The position numbers and the translations under genes are program-made. Under the pieces are notes generated by a model. It made no database searches. It saw only the letters and a program-made list of their open reading frames with translations, and was not told the origin of the DNA. This document shows, piece after piece, positions 24,401-34,231 of a stretch of DNA of 64,000 bases (position 1 is its first letter; each line of letters begins with the position of its first letter). Origin of the DNA: Capra hircus. Taxonomy: Eukaryota > Chordata > Mammalia > Artiodactyla > Bovidae. Where the stretch lies: the NCBI RefSeq assembly GCF_001704415.2, contig NC_030826.1, forward strand, positions 32,855,324 through 32,919,323. Direction: 5' to 3'.

Positions 24401-27400
24401 CTTGTTGGCTTAGTGTCTGCTCTGCCCACTAGAATATAAACTCTGGAGGGGCAAGAGAGGACATCCGCCTGTTCACAGTCATCCTGCTCCTGGCACAAGC
24501 AGGCGACACATTCCACCGTGCATTAGAGGATGAGATGGTTGGATGGCATCATTGACTCGATGGACATGAGTTTGAGCAAACTCCAGGAGATGGTGAAGGA
24601 CTGGGAAGCCTGGCACGCTGCAGTCCGTGGGGTCGCAAAGAGGGATTTGACTTAGCGACGGAATAGCAACAATAAGGGACTATTTCCAGGGTTGTGGGCA
24701 GGAAGAAGGGAATGGACCATGGACCGGGGCCACTGAGACACCGGAGACCAGCATCAGGAAGTCGTTACCGAGGAAGGGCTGTGGGCAGAGCTGTATTGCC
24801 AGAGCCGGGAGGAGAATGCCTCTCCCAAAACCGCCCTGTATCTTCCTTTTTTCCTCCTTCTTTGTTTCTTTTGTTATACTTTATTGTGTTTTCTGTTGCT
24901 TCATAACAAATCACCCTAAAATATGGTGGCTTAAAACATCGTTTTACCATCTCTATAGGCGGGGGATTCAGGAACAGCGGCAGCTCGGAATCTAGCTGGG
25001 GGCTCGGGACACTGGCCGAGGCTGCAAGTATCTGGAGGCTGGAGGGGACTGACAGGATGGCGCAACCCCCCATGGCTAATGGCGGGAGGCCTCAGCTTTC
25101 TGCCCACGGCCCATCCACTGCTTGAGCTCCCTCATGTCAGGGCAGTTGGCTTATCCCAGAGCGGGTGATGCCCGAGAGCAAGGGAGAAGCGCAGTGTCTT
25201 CTGAGCCAGTCTCAGATGTCACATGCCGTCACTGCCGTACTGGATCGCCCAATCAGCCCTGACGAGGGTGGAAGGAGGCTGTACACACCCAGGAGTCTGG
25301 CATCTGTGGGGCCGTCTTGGAGGCTGACTGAAGCAGGGCAGGAACAAGAAGAGTTAATCCCAGGCCTTTCTCTCCTGCCCTCTGACCTCCCTCCCATTAG
25401 CTGATCACACTGGCAGTCAGAAGCAAGAGGGCCAGTGATGCGGTCTGTCCGTAAGAGCTCAGCCTGTCCAGCACAGAGAACAGAGAGTGGATGGGAGGAG
25501 GAGTAGACAGAAAGCCCAGCACAGTCTCGCTGTCTGGAGCAGCGTCCAGCACACAGTAGGCAGGGCAGCCGTGTTTGATGAATGAATGAGAAAGTCTTGG
25601 GTTCAGAGTGGTGGAAGGCTCTGCTTGTTATGCCCTGGGGTCGGGGGTGAAGACAGTAGATGGCATCGGAAGGGGCCTGACCCCGCCTGGAGGGGCCTGC
25701 AGGTCTGCCGTGGGCCTCTCCCCGTGAGAGGTCAGTGAACCCCTCAGACAGGGTCTTCCCGGGGGCCTCTGGTCTGCAGCACTGGGCAGGTGCCCAGTCA
25801 CCCCAACTTGTGCCACACCCCTCCCCCTCCTTCCTTTTCCACGGGTGGGAGGAAAGCCTAGAGAGCAGATTCCGCAACCTGCCTGCCACAACCCTCTGCT
25901 GTGGGTTAGGACTGTTGCAAGTAACAGAAGCCCATGGAGGCTGCCTCAAGCCAGGAAGAGGGCTTATCCTTCCCATATTGAGGGGGCTCGTGGGGCCCAG
26001 TGGCAGCCAAGCTGGAAAGAGGCCCTGGGACCCCAACCAGCATAGACACCTGCCCCCCACCACTCTTGCCCCCTCCCCAACCCCTCTCCCCATGTCTCAG
26101 GGTTAAGCCCCCAAGGAGTCTTGTCTAAAGTCAGGATTCCAGGGCCCCCTTCTGGACCGTCAGCGGTGGCTTGGGAGTGGGGTCTGGTCCCACACAGGGG
26201 CTGCTGGGTCTCACGACTTTCAGAGTAAGAGGACACTGCCAGCATCCTCCTTCTTCCTCGCCTCCCTGCTTCCTTCCTCCTCCTCCACCACTGGGCCAGT
26301 CCTGCTTAGCTGTTCTTGCAGGCAGAGGCCTGGAGTGGGAAAACTTAAGTGAGCTTGCTTGGGGCTTTCCTAGTTGCAAAGTATAGAAGCACCCTGGACT
26401 CACTTTGGAGAAAGATTCATTACCTGAGGCCAGAGCAGAGCCCAGCCTCATAGTGACTGCCGGGTTTGCATCCAGCCTTCACATCGACTTCTTGTTTCCG
26501 CATTTGTCAAGCCGGATTACAGGGGCACCCATCTCATGCAATGGCTGTGATTACAGGATTGGGACATAGGCAAAGCCAGAGGCAGTGCCCAGTGTCTAGT
26601 AGATAATATAAGTCACTGAATCTTAGTTCAGACAAGCGGAGGCGCTCTCACACCTGACGACTCCGGCTCACGTTTGGCCTCAGGCTCGGTGCAAATTGAC
26701 CACGTCCCCGGTCCCTGTTTAGTAAACAAGAGTACAGGCCCAGCTTGGAGGCCTCACGCCCATGCGCGGCTGCCCCCTGGTGGCGATGCCGGCGCACTGC
26801 GGCGGCTGCTTTGCCGCCTCTTTTTCTGTTTCTTGGCCGACAAAGGTCGGTCTAGACAAAGCTACGGTATTTCCAGTAGTCACATATGGATGTGAGAGCT
26901 GGGCTATAAAGAAAGCTGAGCGCCGACGAATTGATGCTTTTGAACTGTGGTGTTGGAGAAGACTCTTGAGAATCCCTTCGACTGGAAGGAGATCAAACCA
27001 GTCAAGCCTAAAGGAAATCAGTACTGATTATTCATTGGAAGGGCTGATGCTGAAGCTGAAACTCCAATACTTTGGCCACCTGATGCGAAGAACTGATTCA
27101 TTGGAAAAGACCCTGGTGTTAGGAAAGATTGAAGGCAGGAGGAGAAGGGGACGACAGAGGCATCACCGATTCAATGGACATGAGTTTGAGCAAGCTCCGG
27201 GAGTTGGTGATGGTCAGGGCAGTCTGGCATGCTGCAGTCCATGGGGTTGCAAAGAGTCAGATAAGACTGAGCGACAGAACTGAGCTTTCTGTTTCTTCCT
27301 TCTGGCCGAGAAGTTTGAGGGACAGTCTATGGCTCCCAACTTTGGAACCCCAAGAAGTGGTCAGAGGTTAAGTTTAGGGCTAGGAGCTCGTTTCTCAGTT

Positions 27401-30400
27401 TTGGAATAGCCCGGGTGGTCCCAGGGGTGATCCTGGGCAGACTACCACATCCCACCCCACTGGTCCACCTGGCAGCACAGGGGAATCTCGGCTGAGGTCA
27501 GGGGGAGGCGTTAAAAGTCCCAGTGCCCACCCATCGCTGGGGATGGCCCAGGCAGCTGTGTTTTCTAAAGCTGTGGGTGATACTGATGTGCAAGGGTCCT
27601 AGGGACAGGGAACTTCCCTGATGATCCAGTGGCTAAGACTTTGTGCTCCCAATGCAGGGGGCCTGGGTTTAATCCTGATCAAGGAACTAGATTCCGCATA
27701 CCACAACTAAAGATCCCAAATGCTACATCAAAAGTCGAAAATCCCATATGCTGTAACTAAGACCCAGAGCAGCCAAATAAAGAAAGAATTGTGAAAGAAT
27801 CCCACAGGCAGACCCTTGGCTTAGATGGGCCATCCTCCCCTCTCCCTTTGGCCTAGAAGTTGGCCTTCACCCCGGCCAGCACCATGACCACCAGCCCTGA
27901 GCCTGTGCTGGCCAGCACCTCCTCACTGGAGTCTCCAGTGGGGTGTCTGAGCCCACCAGCCCCTTCTTCTTGGTGCCCAGGGCTCTCCTTACTCCTGCTT
28001 CTCTGACCGAGCCTTCTCCATTATTTCATGTCCCCTGGGCCCTCCCTCTGCCTCTTTGATATTTGACTGATCCCCCCGTCTGCCTGCTCTGCTCGTTCCT
28101 TGGCCAGGGGTTTAATCAGAGGCTGGTGATTGTGTCCAGGCCAGACCTGTCCTCACCCCCAGCCCATAAATCCAATCACATCCCCCAGCTGGAGGCCCAT
28201 AGGCCCCTCCAATTCCATATGGCCCCATGTAAGCTGGTTGCTCCCCTATCCTGCTTAACCCTTTACAGATGAGGATCAGAGGCACAGAGAGGTCAAGTGA
28301 TATGCCCAAGTTCACACAGGAGGAGACAATGCAAGGATTTGAATCCACACAGTTTGGATCAAGTCTATACTCTTAACTACTCAGTACAGTAGATCCATCC
28401 TTGGGGAATATATTCCAAGACCTTCATGTGTGCCTGCTAAGTCGCTTCAGTTGTGTCCAACTCTGCAGCCCTATGGACCGTAGCCGACCAGGCTCTTCTG
28501 TCCTGGGATTCTCTAGGCAAGAATGTTGGAGAGGGTTACCATGCCCTCCTCCAGGGGATCTTCCCAACCCGTGGCTCCAACCTGAATCTAATACGATCTC
28601 TTGCATTGCAGGCAGATTCTTTTCCACTAGTGCCACCTGGAAGCACTCCAGGACCTTCAGGAGATGCCTGAAACAGATGGTACCAAACTGTATAAAAGTG
28701 TGTTTTCTATACTAACGGTATAGGTAATATACACAGTGTGGGTTACACCACACAAAGGAATGATTTATGTCCCCAACAGAATGGAACCAGGCAACATGAG
28801 AGTTCATCATGCTACTCAGGACAGTGCAGTTTTAAACTTATGAGTTTTTTCGGGAATTTTCCATTTAATATTTTCAGACCAAGGTTGAAAATAACGAACT
28901 CAGATGAGTAACGAAAACCTCGGAAAGCCAAACATCAGAAGAAGGGGGAGAGCTGTGTGCTGCCTCTTGCTAGCAGAGTAATGATGACAATGGTAATAAT
29001 CAAGCTGGTCTTCACTGAGCACCCACTCTGTGTCAGGCGCCCCACTGGGCACTGGCCACTCTAATGTTTGACCTACCATATCGCGTTGCCATCTGCAAGT
29101 GGGTTTGCATCCACACCTGGCACTTCATGGCCTTGGTCCTTGGCCCTGGACCGTCTGGTGAGTGCACAGGCTGTGGGCCACTCAGTCTCTCAGGCTGGAG
29201 ACTCTCTGTTGAACTGACTACCCTTGGACAGAGCAGGAGTCTCTAAAATCTGCCCTCTGCGTCCCCTAACGTAGCGTATTTGTTTGCTGGGGCTACTGTG
29301 ACAAAAATACCACTTAAAACAGCCCAAGTGTGTTTCCTCACAGACCTGGAGGCTGGAAGTCCAAGATCAAGACATTAACAGAGTTGGTCTCTTCTGAAGC
29401 TGCCCTCCTTGGCAAGTGGACGGCCATCTTCCCCCTGTGTGCTCACATAGTCTCTCCTCTGTACACAGCTGTGTTCTGGTCTCTTCTCATGAGGACACCG
29501 GTCATATAGGACTAGGGCCCATTTCGATGAACTCATTTTATCTTAATTACTCTTTCAAGGCCCTGTCTCTGAATACAGCCACATTCTGAGGTGCTGGGGA
29601 TTAGGACTTTAAGAATTTGGGGGGACACAGTTCAGGCCATAACACCCAGGGTCTCGAGCTCAAATGCTGGTGGACCAGACAGGGAAGGAAGGGGGATGAA
29701 ATGGGTTGGGGAAGACTTGGCCCTGCATTCCTTTATTTTCCCACTGCTGATGTCGGCAGAAAAGACATGGTAAAGGATGTCACTGTTCTCTTTGTCGTGT
29801 GAAATACGAGGGCAAGGACATTTGCTCCCTGGGTGCAGAGCAAGTGTCCAGCACCTGGGAGGGGCCCAGCGGGCATTTGTGAGGAGAGCCGGTGAGCAGG
29901 ACAGCCTTGGGCGTCGGGAAGCAGCAGGGACCGTGGTGACCCTGACTAAGGGGTCACCTGTCACATCACCTGAAATCAGGCTCTTATAGAAATCTCAGGT
30001 TTATTCCGGAGAAGGCAATGGCACCCTACTCCAGTACTCTTGACTGGAAAATCCCTTGGACAGAGGAGCCTAATAGGCTGCAGTCCATGGGGTCGCTAAG
30101 AGTCGGACATGACTGAGCGACTTCACTTTCCCTTTTCACTTTCATGCATTGGAGAAGGAAATAGCAACCCACTCCAGCGTTCTTGCCTGGAGAATCCCAG
30201 GGACATGGGAGTCTGGTGGGCTGCCGTCTATGGGGTCTCACAGAGTTGGACATGACTGAAGCGACTTAGCAGCAGCAGCAGGTTTATTCACAACAGCAAC
30301 TAATTCACAGAAACTAAAACCAGTGTGCAGATGAGTCTGCACCCCCTGCCCCCTGCTCCGGGCAGCCACCAGGGGCCAGCGCAGCAGGTCTCCAAACCGA

Positions 30401-32859
30401 GCTCAGCCCGGGAGGAGTGGCGGAAGGCGGGGAAAGGGGCCTGGCTCCCCACCTGCTCCAGTGACTCAGGGACCTGTGGTTGGTCTGCAGGAGGGCGATG
30501 CACTGGGCGCCATGGAGAAGCTGTGCCGGCAGCTGACATACCACCTCAGCCCCCACTCCCAGTGGAGGCGCCACCGCGGGCTGGTGAAGAGGAAGCCCCA
30601 AGCCTGGTGAGTCCCGCCCCCGCCCAGCCTCCTCCTCCAAGGGCAGCTCCCAGTCAGCTGTGCTGGGCTGGGCCTGGGGGGTGCAGCACCCCCTCTCAGG
30701 GCAGTGGGAAGAGGACACGAGCTGCTTGCAGGAGAAGGATTGATGGGGGTGGAGGGGGGCATTCCAGGTGGGCATGAGCCCTGAGAGGCACTGGCATCCA
30801 GGCCCTAATCTATGCAGTGGGGGCTGAATGTGGGCACTCCTCCCACCCATCACCAGCCCTCCTGATGTCTCCCAGGGTCCCAGACCCCAGCCACGTCCCT
30901 GGCTCATGCAGCTGTGAGGACCCTCAGAGGTTGTGTGGATGCCTGCACCCTGGGGGCAGAGGGGACACTGGGACACAGAACCAGGGCCAGGACAGCATCA
31001 TAGGAGCAAGCGGAGGGGAACATACTCTGGATGAATCACGGGGCAGAATGCCTGGGGTCCTGGTGCGCAGGCTCCTCTCCAGCTCCTGCAGGTGGGATGG
31101 GAGGGGAAGCACAGAGAAGAGCTCTGGTCCCCCTTCCCTTCCGGATACCGCCCCCACTCTCAAGCCAGGGGAAGACTATTCAAGGCCCCTCCCAGGGGGA
31201 GAAAGTAGGCACAGGGCCCTCCAGCTGGGCCAAGGTGAGGCCAAGTGTGGGGAGAGTGCAGGACAGGACCCATGGAACCCAGAAGGCCAGGAGATTTGTG
31301 AGCTGGTTGCAGAGGGAGAAGCTGGGCTGTGAGCTCTGCTGGGACCCAGGGCCTTTTGTCTCCCCAGGGCATGGGCATGCTCAGTCCACTCTCCATTCAG
31401 AAGCCTCACTCCCACTGGGGGTGCCCCATCCTGCTGACTCACACCTGGTCTGTGTCTCCCAGGGTGCCCTTCCTGCTGGCTCACAGACACACTGAGTTCC
31501 AACAGCCTCGGGGCCTTTGCACTTGTGGTCCCTCTGCTGGAACTCCTAGCAAGTTCTTACCTCAGCCTGGTTCTTTCTCCTATGAGGCCAACAGGAAGTC
31601 CAAGCTGCAATCTGGGGCCCCTCCACCTCCCTGTCCTTCCCAGGGTTGGAGCTTTGGGTTTACCTGGGTACCTGGAGACCAGATCTGGGTCTGGAGCAAG
31701 AAGAGCAAGAGGCAGGGCAGAAGAGCAAGGGATGGTGGAGGTGGGGAGTGGAAGCGGGTAGAAAGCAGCCCCCACCAGGCTCCGGGCCCCTGCACCCACC
31801 CCCAATCCCTGCCTGCTGTCCTGAGGGCTCTCGCTAAGGATCCTCCTTCTGGCCAGAAGGTGGTCTTGAAGAAAGGGCATCCGAGGTCTTATTTTGCTCT
31901 TGAGTGGAGTAGGGAACTCGCCCATTCGCCACCTCCTCTAAAGGGCACTGTCCTAAATGCATTCCTATTTCACATGACAACCTGTGGTACCCAGTTGGCT
32001 CCATTTTTCAGCTAAATAACTGAGGCACAGAGGTTAAGGATCTAAAGGTCACATGAGTAGGAAGAAAGGAATCCAGAGCAGACCCAGACATTTGGCTGCT
32101 GAAGGTACCCTTAGTCACTGGGGACTCCCCTGGGGTCCCCAGCCTCTGCCTGCTGGGCAGCCAGGTTGAGAGGTGGGGCAGTGCAAGGGGCCTGGGGTCC
32201 CCAGCCTCTTGAAGTCACAGGGATGAGTGGAGGCTGGCTCCTGGAGGTGACCCACCTCGGCCTCCCGAGAAAAGCCTGCCGCTCTTGCTCGAACCCTGCT
32301 GTCCCATCTCCCTTTCAGCCTCAAGGCGGTCCTGGCCGGGAGCCCTCCGGACAACACGGTGGACCTGTCAGGCATCCCGCTGACCTCCCGTGACCTGGAG
32401 CGGGTGGCCAGCTACCTGCAGCGCTGCGGGGAGCAGGTGGACAGTGTGGAGCTGGGCTTCACGGGCCTCACGGACGACATGGTTCTGCAGCTGCTGCCGG
32501 CGCTCAGCACGCTGCCCCGGATGACCACTCTGGCCCTCAACGGCAACCGGCTGACGCGGGCCTTGCTGCGCGACCTCACTGACGCCCTCAGAGACCCCAG
32601 AAAGTTCCCCAGCGTCACGTGGATCGACCTGGGCAACAACGTGGACATCTTCTCGCTGCCCCAGCCCTTCCTGCTCAGCCTACGCAAGCGCTCCCCCAAG
32701 CAGGGCCACCTGCCCACCATCCTGGAGCTGGGCGAGGGCCCAGGCAGTGGGCATGAGACCCAGGATGAGGCCCTGGGCCCAGAGGATCCCGGAGGGGGCC
32801 CCAAAACCCCCGCCAGAGACCAGGAGCACAGGGAAACTGTAGGTGCAACCCAGACGTGA
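1..32859 (+). CDS. LRRC75A: LRRC75A, whole coding span (spliced, 4 exons)
   Basis: Leucine-rich repeat containing 75A (formerly FAM211A). Joining 1-252, 22580-22708, 30491-30606 and 32319-32859 gives 1038 nt, 345 codons plus TGA, close to the human length of about 344. The product is recognised from memory of the family: a basic, Arg/Gly/Ala-rich N-terminus (about residues 1-65), a helical middle coded by exons 2 and 3, then leucine-rich repeats at about residues 175-285 (for example VDLSGIPLTSRDLE, TTLALNGNRLT, TWIDLGNNVDIF), and an acidic Gly/Pro-rich tail. No signal peptide or membrane segment is visible, so it is probably intracellular. Molecular function is not established. All introns are GT-AG. 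The window starts at the A of the ATG, so 5'UTR and promoter are not visible. I could not fix the polyadenylation site: no AATAAA occurs on this strand between the stop and SNHG29. Confidence 0.95.
1858..2079 (+). mobile_element. Bov-tA SINE with target-site duplication
   Basis: tRNA-derived head (CTTCCCTGATGGCTCAGA) followed by the BovB-like tail (CCAGTATTCTTGCCTGGA through ACGACTGAGCAACT). It is flanked by imperfect duplicates of about 15 bp (CTGTGTCCCCCACAG / CTGTGTCACCCACAG), which mark the insertion. Confidence 0.9.
6250..6640 (+). mobile_element. BovB (RTE) LINE 3' end
   Basis: Matches the BovB 3' terminus, including GAACTGTGGTGCTGGAGAAG, CTTTGGCCACCTGATG and a closing ACATGACTGAGCAACTGAAC. 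5'-truncated, with stops in the reverse-transcriptase C-terminal frame. Confidence 0.9.
7328..7634 (-). mobile_element. CHR-type tRNA-derived SINE
   Basis: Cetartiodactyl CHR SINE, reversed. The typical body has repeated GTAGTTGTGG-like units, and the tRNA-like head lies at the right end (CCACTGAGCCACCCGGGAAG on the + strand). Confidence 0.85.
8466..8585 (+). mobile_element. Bov-A SINE fragment
   Basis: Only the Bov-A body is present (AAGGAAATGGCAACCTACTC to CAACTGAAGTGACTTAGCA); the tRNA head is missing. Confidence 0.85.
9805..9902 (+). mobile_element. CHR-type SINE fragment
   Basis: tRNA-like head only (TTCCCTGGTGACCTAGTGG, GGGTTCAACCCCTGGTTGGG), running into an A-rich end. Confidence 0.75.
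10037..10275 (+). mobile_element. Bov-tA SINE with target-site duplication
   Basis: Complete tRNA head plus tail, ending CGCAGCAGCAG. The near-identical flanks AGCATTAAATCAG and AGCGTTAAATCAG mark the insertion. Confidence 0.9.
12126..12285. repeat. CA/TA-rich microsatellite
   Basis: Interrupted (CA)n mixed with TATA runs and ATACACAC units over about 160 bp. No gene is supported; the open frames here are low-complexity artefacts. Confidence 0.9.
12774..12977 (-). mobile_element. Bov-tA SINE
   Basis: Reverse-oriented Bov-tA: the BovB-like end is at the left (CTAAGTCCATTCAGTTGTG), and the tRNA head is at the right (TTGGCAGGCAGTTTCTTTGG). Confidence 0.88.
13527..13892. mobile_element. Old L1 (L1M-type) fragment
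   Basis: Contains features of the mammalian L1 3' region: TGTACAGTTCAGTGACAC, CATTGTCATGCAACCATC and TTAGCATAATGTCCTCAAGG. Diverged, with no intact frame. Subfamily not assigned. Confidence 0.7.
13893..14200 (-). mobile_element. CHR-type SINE
   Basis: Reverse CHR SINE next to the L1 fragment. Body TTTGGCTATGCTGGGTCTTT, with the tRNA-like head at the right (CCATGGAGCCACCAGGGATG). Confidence 0.85.
14553..14790 (-). mobile_element. Bov-tA SINE with target-site duplication
   Basis: Reverse Bov-tA flanked by TTGGTGACTT on both sides. Its right flank lies at the edge of a MaLR LTR fragment, so it probably inserted there. Confidence 0.88.
14782..15036 (-). mobile_element. MLT1-like LTR fragment (ERVL-MaLR)
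   Basis: Contains the reversed MaLR signature (ACAACAGAAACTTACTCTCT, CACAGTTCTGGAGATCAGAA, then AAAGACCCTTTTTCCAAATG). An ancient solo LTR remnant with no coding content. Confidence 0.6.
15220..15482 (+). mobile_element. Bov SINE / BovB 3' end composite
   Basis: A short Bov-A segment (CAAGAATACTGGAGTGGTTT) runs into the BovB 3' end (ATGAAGAGCCGACTCACTGG through GACTGAGGGACTGAACAACA). Confidence 0.85.
17293..17527 (+). mobile_element. Bov-tA SINE with target-site duplication
   Basis: Full Bov-tA flanked by exact CTAATGACAAGA duplicates. Confidence 0.92.
18383..18602 (-). mobile_element. Bov-tA SINE
   Basis: Reverse Bov-tA, tRNA head at the right (GCTGAGCCACCAGGGAAGCC), followed by an A-run where it joins an L1 fragment. 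Confidence 0.88.
18612..19080. mobile_element. Old L1 (L1M-type) fragment
   Basis: Diverged mammalian L1 sequence: TTTACCATCTTAACCATTTT, GTTGTGCAACCATCACACTA, AACATTCCATTGCAGACATA. No intact frame. Confidence 0.7.
19100..19400 (+). mobile_element. Bov-A2 dimeric SINE with target-site duplication
   Basis: Two Bov-A units in tandem (GGAGAAGGCAATGGCACCCC, then GGAGAAGGAAATAGCAACCC), ending GTGACTTAGCAGTAGCAG. Flanked by AGCCCTCTTTAT on both sides. It sits between two L1 fragments, so it may have split an older L1. Confidence 0.92.
19405..20086. mobile_element. Old L1 (L1M-type) fragment
   Basis: About 680 bp of typical L1 3' region: TTGAGATATAACTGACATAT, ATAGTATTCCATTGTATTAT, CATTGATGGGCATTTAGATT. 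Many stops. Confidence 0.75.
20087..20206 (-). mobile_element. CHR-type SINE fragment
   Basis: Reverse orientation: TTTATTTTTGGCCACACATG, TGACCAGCAATTGAACCTGA and AGACTCCCAGGGAATCC. Confidence 0.75.
20362..20475 (+). mobile_element. CHR-type SINE fragment
   Basis: tRNA-like head GACGTCCCTGGTGGTCCAGT, then an altered body ending GGCCAGGAAACC. Confidence 0.75.
21483..21640 (-). mobile_element. Truncated Bov-tA SINE with target-site duplication
   Basis: Reverse Bov-tA lacking the tRNA head. Flanked by AGGTGGGGTCGAA on both sides, so it was probably short when it inserted. Confidence 0.88.
22436..22505 (-). mobile_element. Bov-tA SINE remnant
   Basis: A short decayed piece (CACTCAGCTGTGTCTCTTTA) ending 75 bp before LRRC75A exon 2. 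Confidence 0.6.
22580..22708 (+). CDS. LRRC75A: LRRC75A coding exon 2
   Basis: Codes residues 85-127 (DLGMESTSLDDVLYRYASFR onward). Acceptor CTCTTGCAG, donor GTAGGG, 129 nt, phase 0 at both ends. Skipping it would keep the frame. Confidence 0.95.
24522..24665 (+). mobile_element. BovB LINE 3' terminus
   Basis: Only the last part of BovB (GGATGAGATGGTTGGATGGC to GACTTAGCGACGGAATAGCA). Confidence 0.85.
24880..25150 (-). mobile_element. MLT1-like LTR fragment (ERVL-MaLR)
   Basis: Reversed MaLR pattern (CTTCATAACAAATCACCCTA, TGGTGGCTTAAAACATCG). Strongly diverged; right edge uncertain. Confidence 0.45.
26770..26783 (-). promoter_or_regulatory. CTCF-type binding motif
   Basis: The reverse strand reads CCACCAGGGGGCAG, a full match to the published CTCF core CCASYAGRKGGCRS. 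It lies in a short CpG-containing stretch (about 26640-26850) inside LRRC75A intron 2. Occupancy is inferred only. Confidence 0.6.
26840..27285 (+). mobile_element. BovB (RTE) LINE 3' end with residual ORF2 C-terminus
   Basis: From GACAAAGGTCGGTCTAGACA to GATAAGACTGAGCGACAGAAC. An open frame (about 26840-27283) still resembles the C-terminal end of the BovB reverse transcriptase protein (CESWAIKKAE, LWCWRRLLRIP). It is a 5'-truncated pseudogene, not a host gene. Confidence 0.93.
27605..27790 (+). mobile_element. CHR-type SINE
   Basis: Head AACTTCCCTGATGATCCAGT, body AAGGAACTAGATTCCGCATA, and end CAGCCAAATAAAGAAAGAAT. Confidence 0.8.
28255..28390 (-). mobile_element. MIR SINE remnant
   Basis: Core-SINE pattern, reversed: TTTACAGATGAGGATCAGAG, AGGTCAAGTGATATGCCCAA. 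Confidence 0.6.
28430..28645 (-). mobile_element. Bov-tA SINE
   Basis: Reverse Bov-tA (CTAAGTCGCTTCAGTTGTGT to GGCAGATTCTTTTCCACTAG). Confidence 0.88.
29270..29646 (-). mobile_element. MLT1 LTR (ERVL-MaLR)
   Basis: Nearly full-length reversed MaLR LTR: TTTGCTGGGGCTACTGTGAC, CTGGAGGCTGGAAGTCCAAG, ATACAGCCACATTCTGAGGT, ending AGGCCATAACA. A non-coding relic. Confidence 0.7.
29996..30292 (+). mobile_element. Bov-A2 dimeric SINE with target-site duplication
   Basis: Two Bov-A units, ending GCGACTTAGCAGCAGCAG, with CAGGTTTATTC on both flanks. It ends about 200 bp before LRRC75A exon 3. Confidence 0.92.
30491..30606 (+). CDS. LRRC75A: LRRC75A coding exon 3
   Basis: Codes residues 128-165 and two bases of 166 (EGDALGAMEKLCRQLTYHLS onward). 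Acceptor TCTGCAG, donor GTGAGT, 116 nt. Very basic (RRHRGLVKRKP), which could act as a nuclear or RNA-contact patch; that is inference. Confidence 0.95.
30607..32318 (+). other. LRRC75A: LRRC75A intron 3 (1.7 kb)
   Basis: GT-AG intron in phase 2. A MIR-like remnant lies at about 32010-32090 (CAGCTAAATAACTGAGGCAC). I see nothing else that can be named. Confidence 0.85.
32319..32859 (+). CDS. LRRC75A: LRRC75A coding exon 4 (terminal)
   Basis: Starts after CCCTTTCAG and codes residues 166-345, ending GATQT and TGA. It carries the leucine-rich repeats (GIPLTSRDLERVASYLQRCG, then DSVELGFTGLTDDMVLQLL) and the less conserved acidic tail (GEGPGSGHETQDEALGPEDP). Confidence 0.96.
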
Positions 32860-34200
32860 CAGGGGAGTGTGGGCCAAAGTCACTCCTCCTGGGATAGGAT
32901 GGCTGGGGCTCCTGGGAAGCTCCACAGTGGGCCTGGGCAGCGCCTCCCCCCACCCCCATGGGAAGCTGGATGGAACCATCTGGGAAAGGAGCACTGTTAA
33001 TTCCTCCTCGGTCCTTTCCATCTCCCCCGTCCACCCATGTCTGCTGCCTCTGGTTCCTGAGAAGTCATCCCTGGCTTGAAAATAATCCACCCTTAGCCTC
33101 CCTAGACCTGTGGTTGCAGCGGGTTGAGGGTGCTGGAAACCTGAGCTACTGTGAATCCGGAGAGCTCTCCCCCAGGAAAGGAGTGTAGCAGGGGCCCTCC
33201 ATCTAACCCAGGACTTTCCAATCCTGAATTACAGATATTCAGGCCACCAAACCCCAGCCAGATGCTGACTGTACCCCAGGTCAAGGGCTGGGGGAGGGGA
33301 CTGGCTCCTAGAGACCCCAGGAGTCCCCCATCCATTTGGACTAAAGGGTATCTCCTTGTGGAGCCCTGGGCTCCTTGAAACAAACTTCCCATCATCTACA
33401 AGGTCCATCTTTCTGCCTGTGATGTGATCCCAGGGCCTATCCAGGGGGCCAACTATTTCCTAAACCCGCCTATATTTATGGCAGCCTGCCTAGCAAGCCT
33501 GGGGTAGACCAGCACATGCACAAAATATGACCCACTCAGAAAACCCCATTCTCTATACAGATTACCAGACCTTCCCATAGGTGATTGTTGCTAGGGTACA
33601 GACCACAGTGAGCCTTGCTTCCTTTCAAAAGGACCATTCCTTCCCATGAGGTCCCCAAAATTTGAGCACATTCCCCAAACCCCAAGACCACAAAGATGAG
33701 GTGCAACCACAGCTGGGAGGAGGGGAAGAAAGCAAGTCTCCACCCCACCTTCCCGACACCCTAAGCCTACCCATTCAGGCCCAAGCCCAGCTGATTGCTG
33801 AATTGGAGAAAATTATTCATGTACCCATGATGTTGGTGAACCAGGGCCCCTCAGGTAAACAGAGGGTTAGGGAAGCTTCTAATCTGATGCCAGGGAGGCA
33901 AGACCTTTACAGACTGGGGCATCAAATGCTGCAGTCTGGGTGGGGATGGGGGTGGGGCTTCAGGAGAGAGGAAGCTCATGCCAGTGGACAGAGCCCAGAG
34001 GAACAGGGACTGTGTACAGATGCCTTAAATGCTTTGGGATTTTTGCCCTAAGTCTCAAGAGGGGAGAACACCTTAAACTGACCATAAGGGAAGGTTACAA
34101 GGAGTTAACTGGACCACTAATATCGACACGACTTAGAGACCTAACAGTATTTGTCAGCAGTGATCAGACTTGACTTTTTCTTAAAAAATACACATTTCTA
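32860..34200 (+). other. LRRC75A 3'UTR and convergent intergenic DNA
   Basis: The LRRC75A 3'UTR must start here, but no AATAAA or ATTAAA signal is visible on the + strand before SNHG29. A weaker signal variant may be used. No other gene or clear repeat is recognised. Confidence 0.5.
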
Positions 34201-34225
34201 AGAACTTAATACAAAAGAGCATCCT

Positions 34226-34231
34226 TTTATT
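34226..34231 (-). terminator. SNHG29: SNHG29 polyadenylation signal
   Basis: AATAAA on the - strand, about 310 nt past the last acceptor. Cleavage is expected near 34205-34215. Confidence 0.75.

Larger units (their letters stand above)
22709..30490 (+). other. LRRC75A: LRRC75A intron 2 (7.8 kb)
   Basis: GT-AG intron, phase 0. Holds BovB, MLT1, Bov-A2 and CHR elements and a CTCF-type motif at 26770. The unlisted parts (about 22750-24510, 25150-26690, 27300-27600, 27800-28250, 28650-29270) show nothing that can be supported as a gene. Confidence 0.85.

Noticed and set aside
26762..27283. 173-codon frame as a functional reverse transcriptase
   Set aside because: It is the truncated C-terminal end of BovB ORF2 with unrelated upstream codons, no catalytic domain and no start context.
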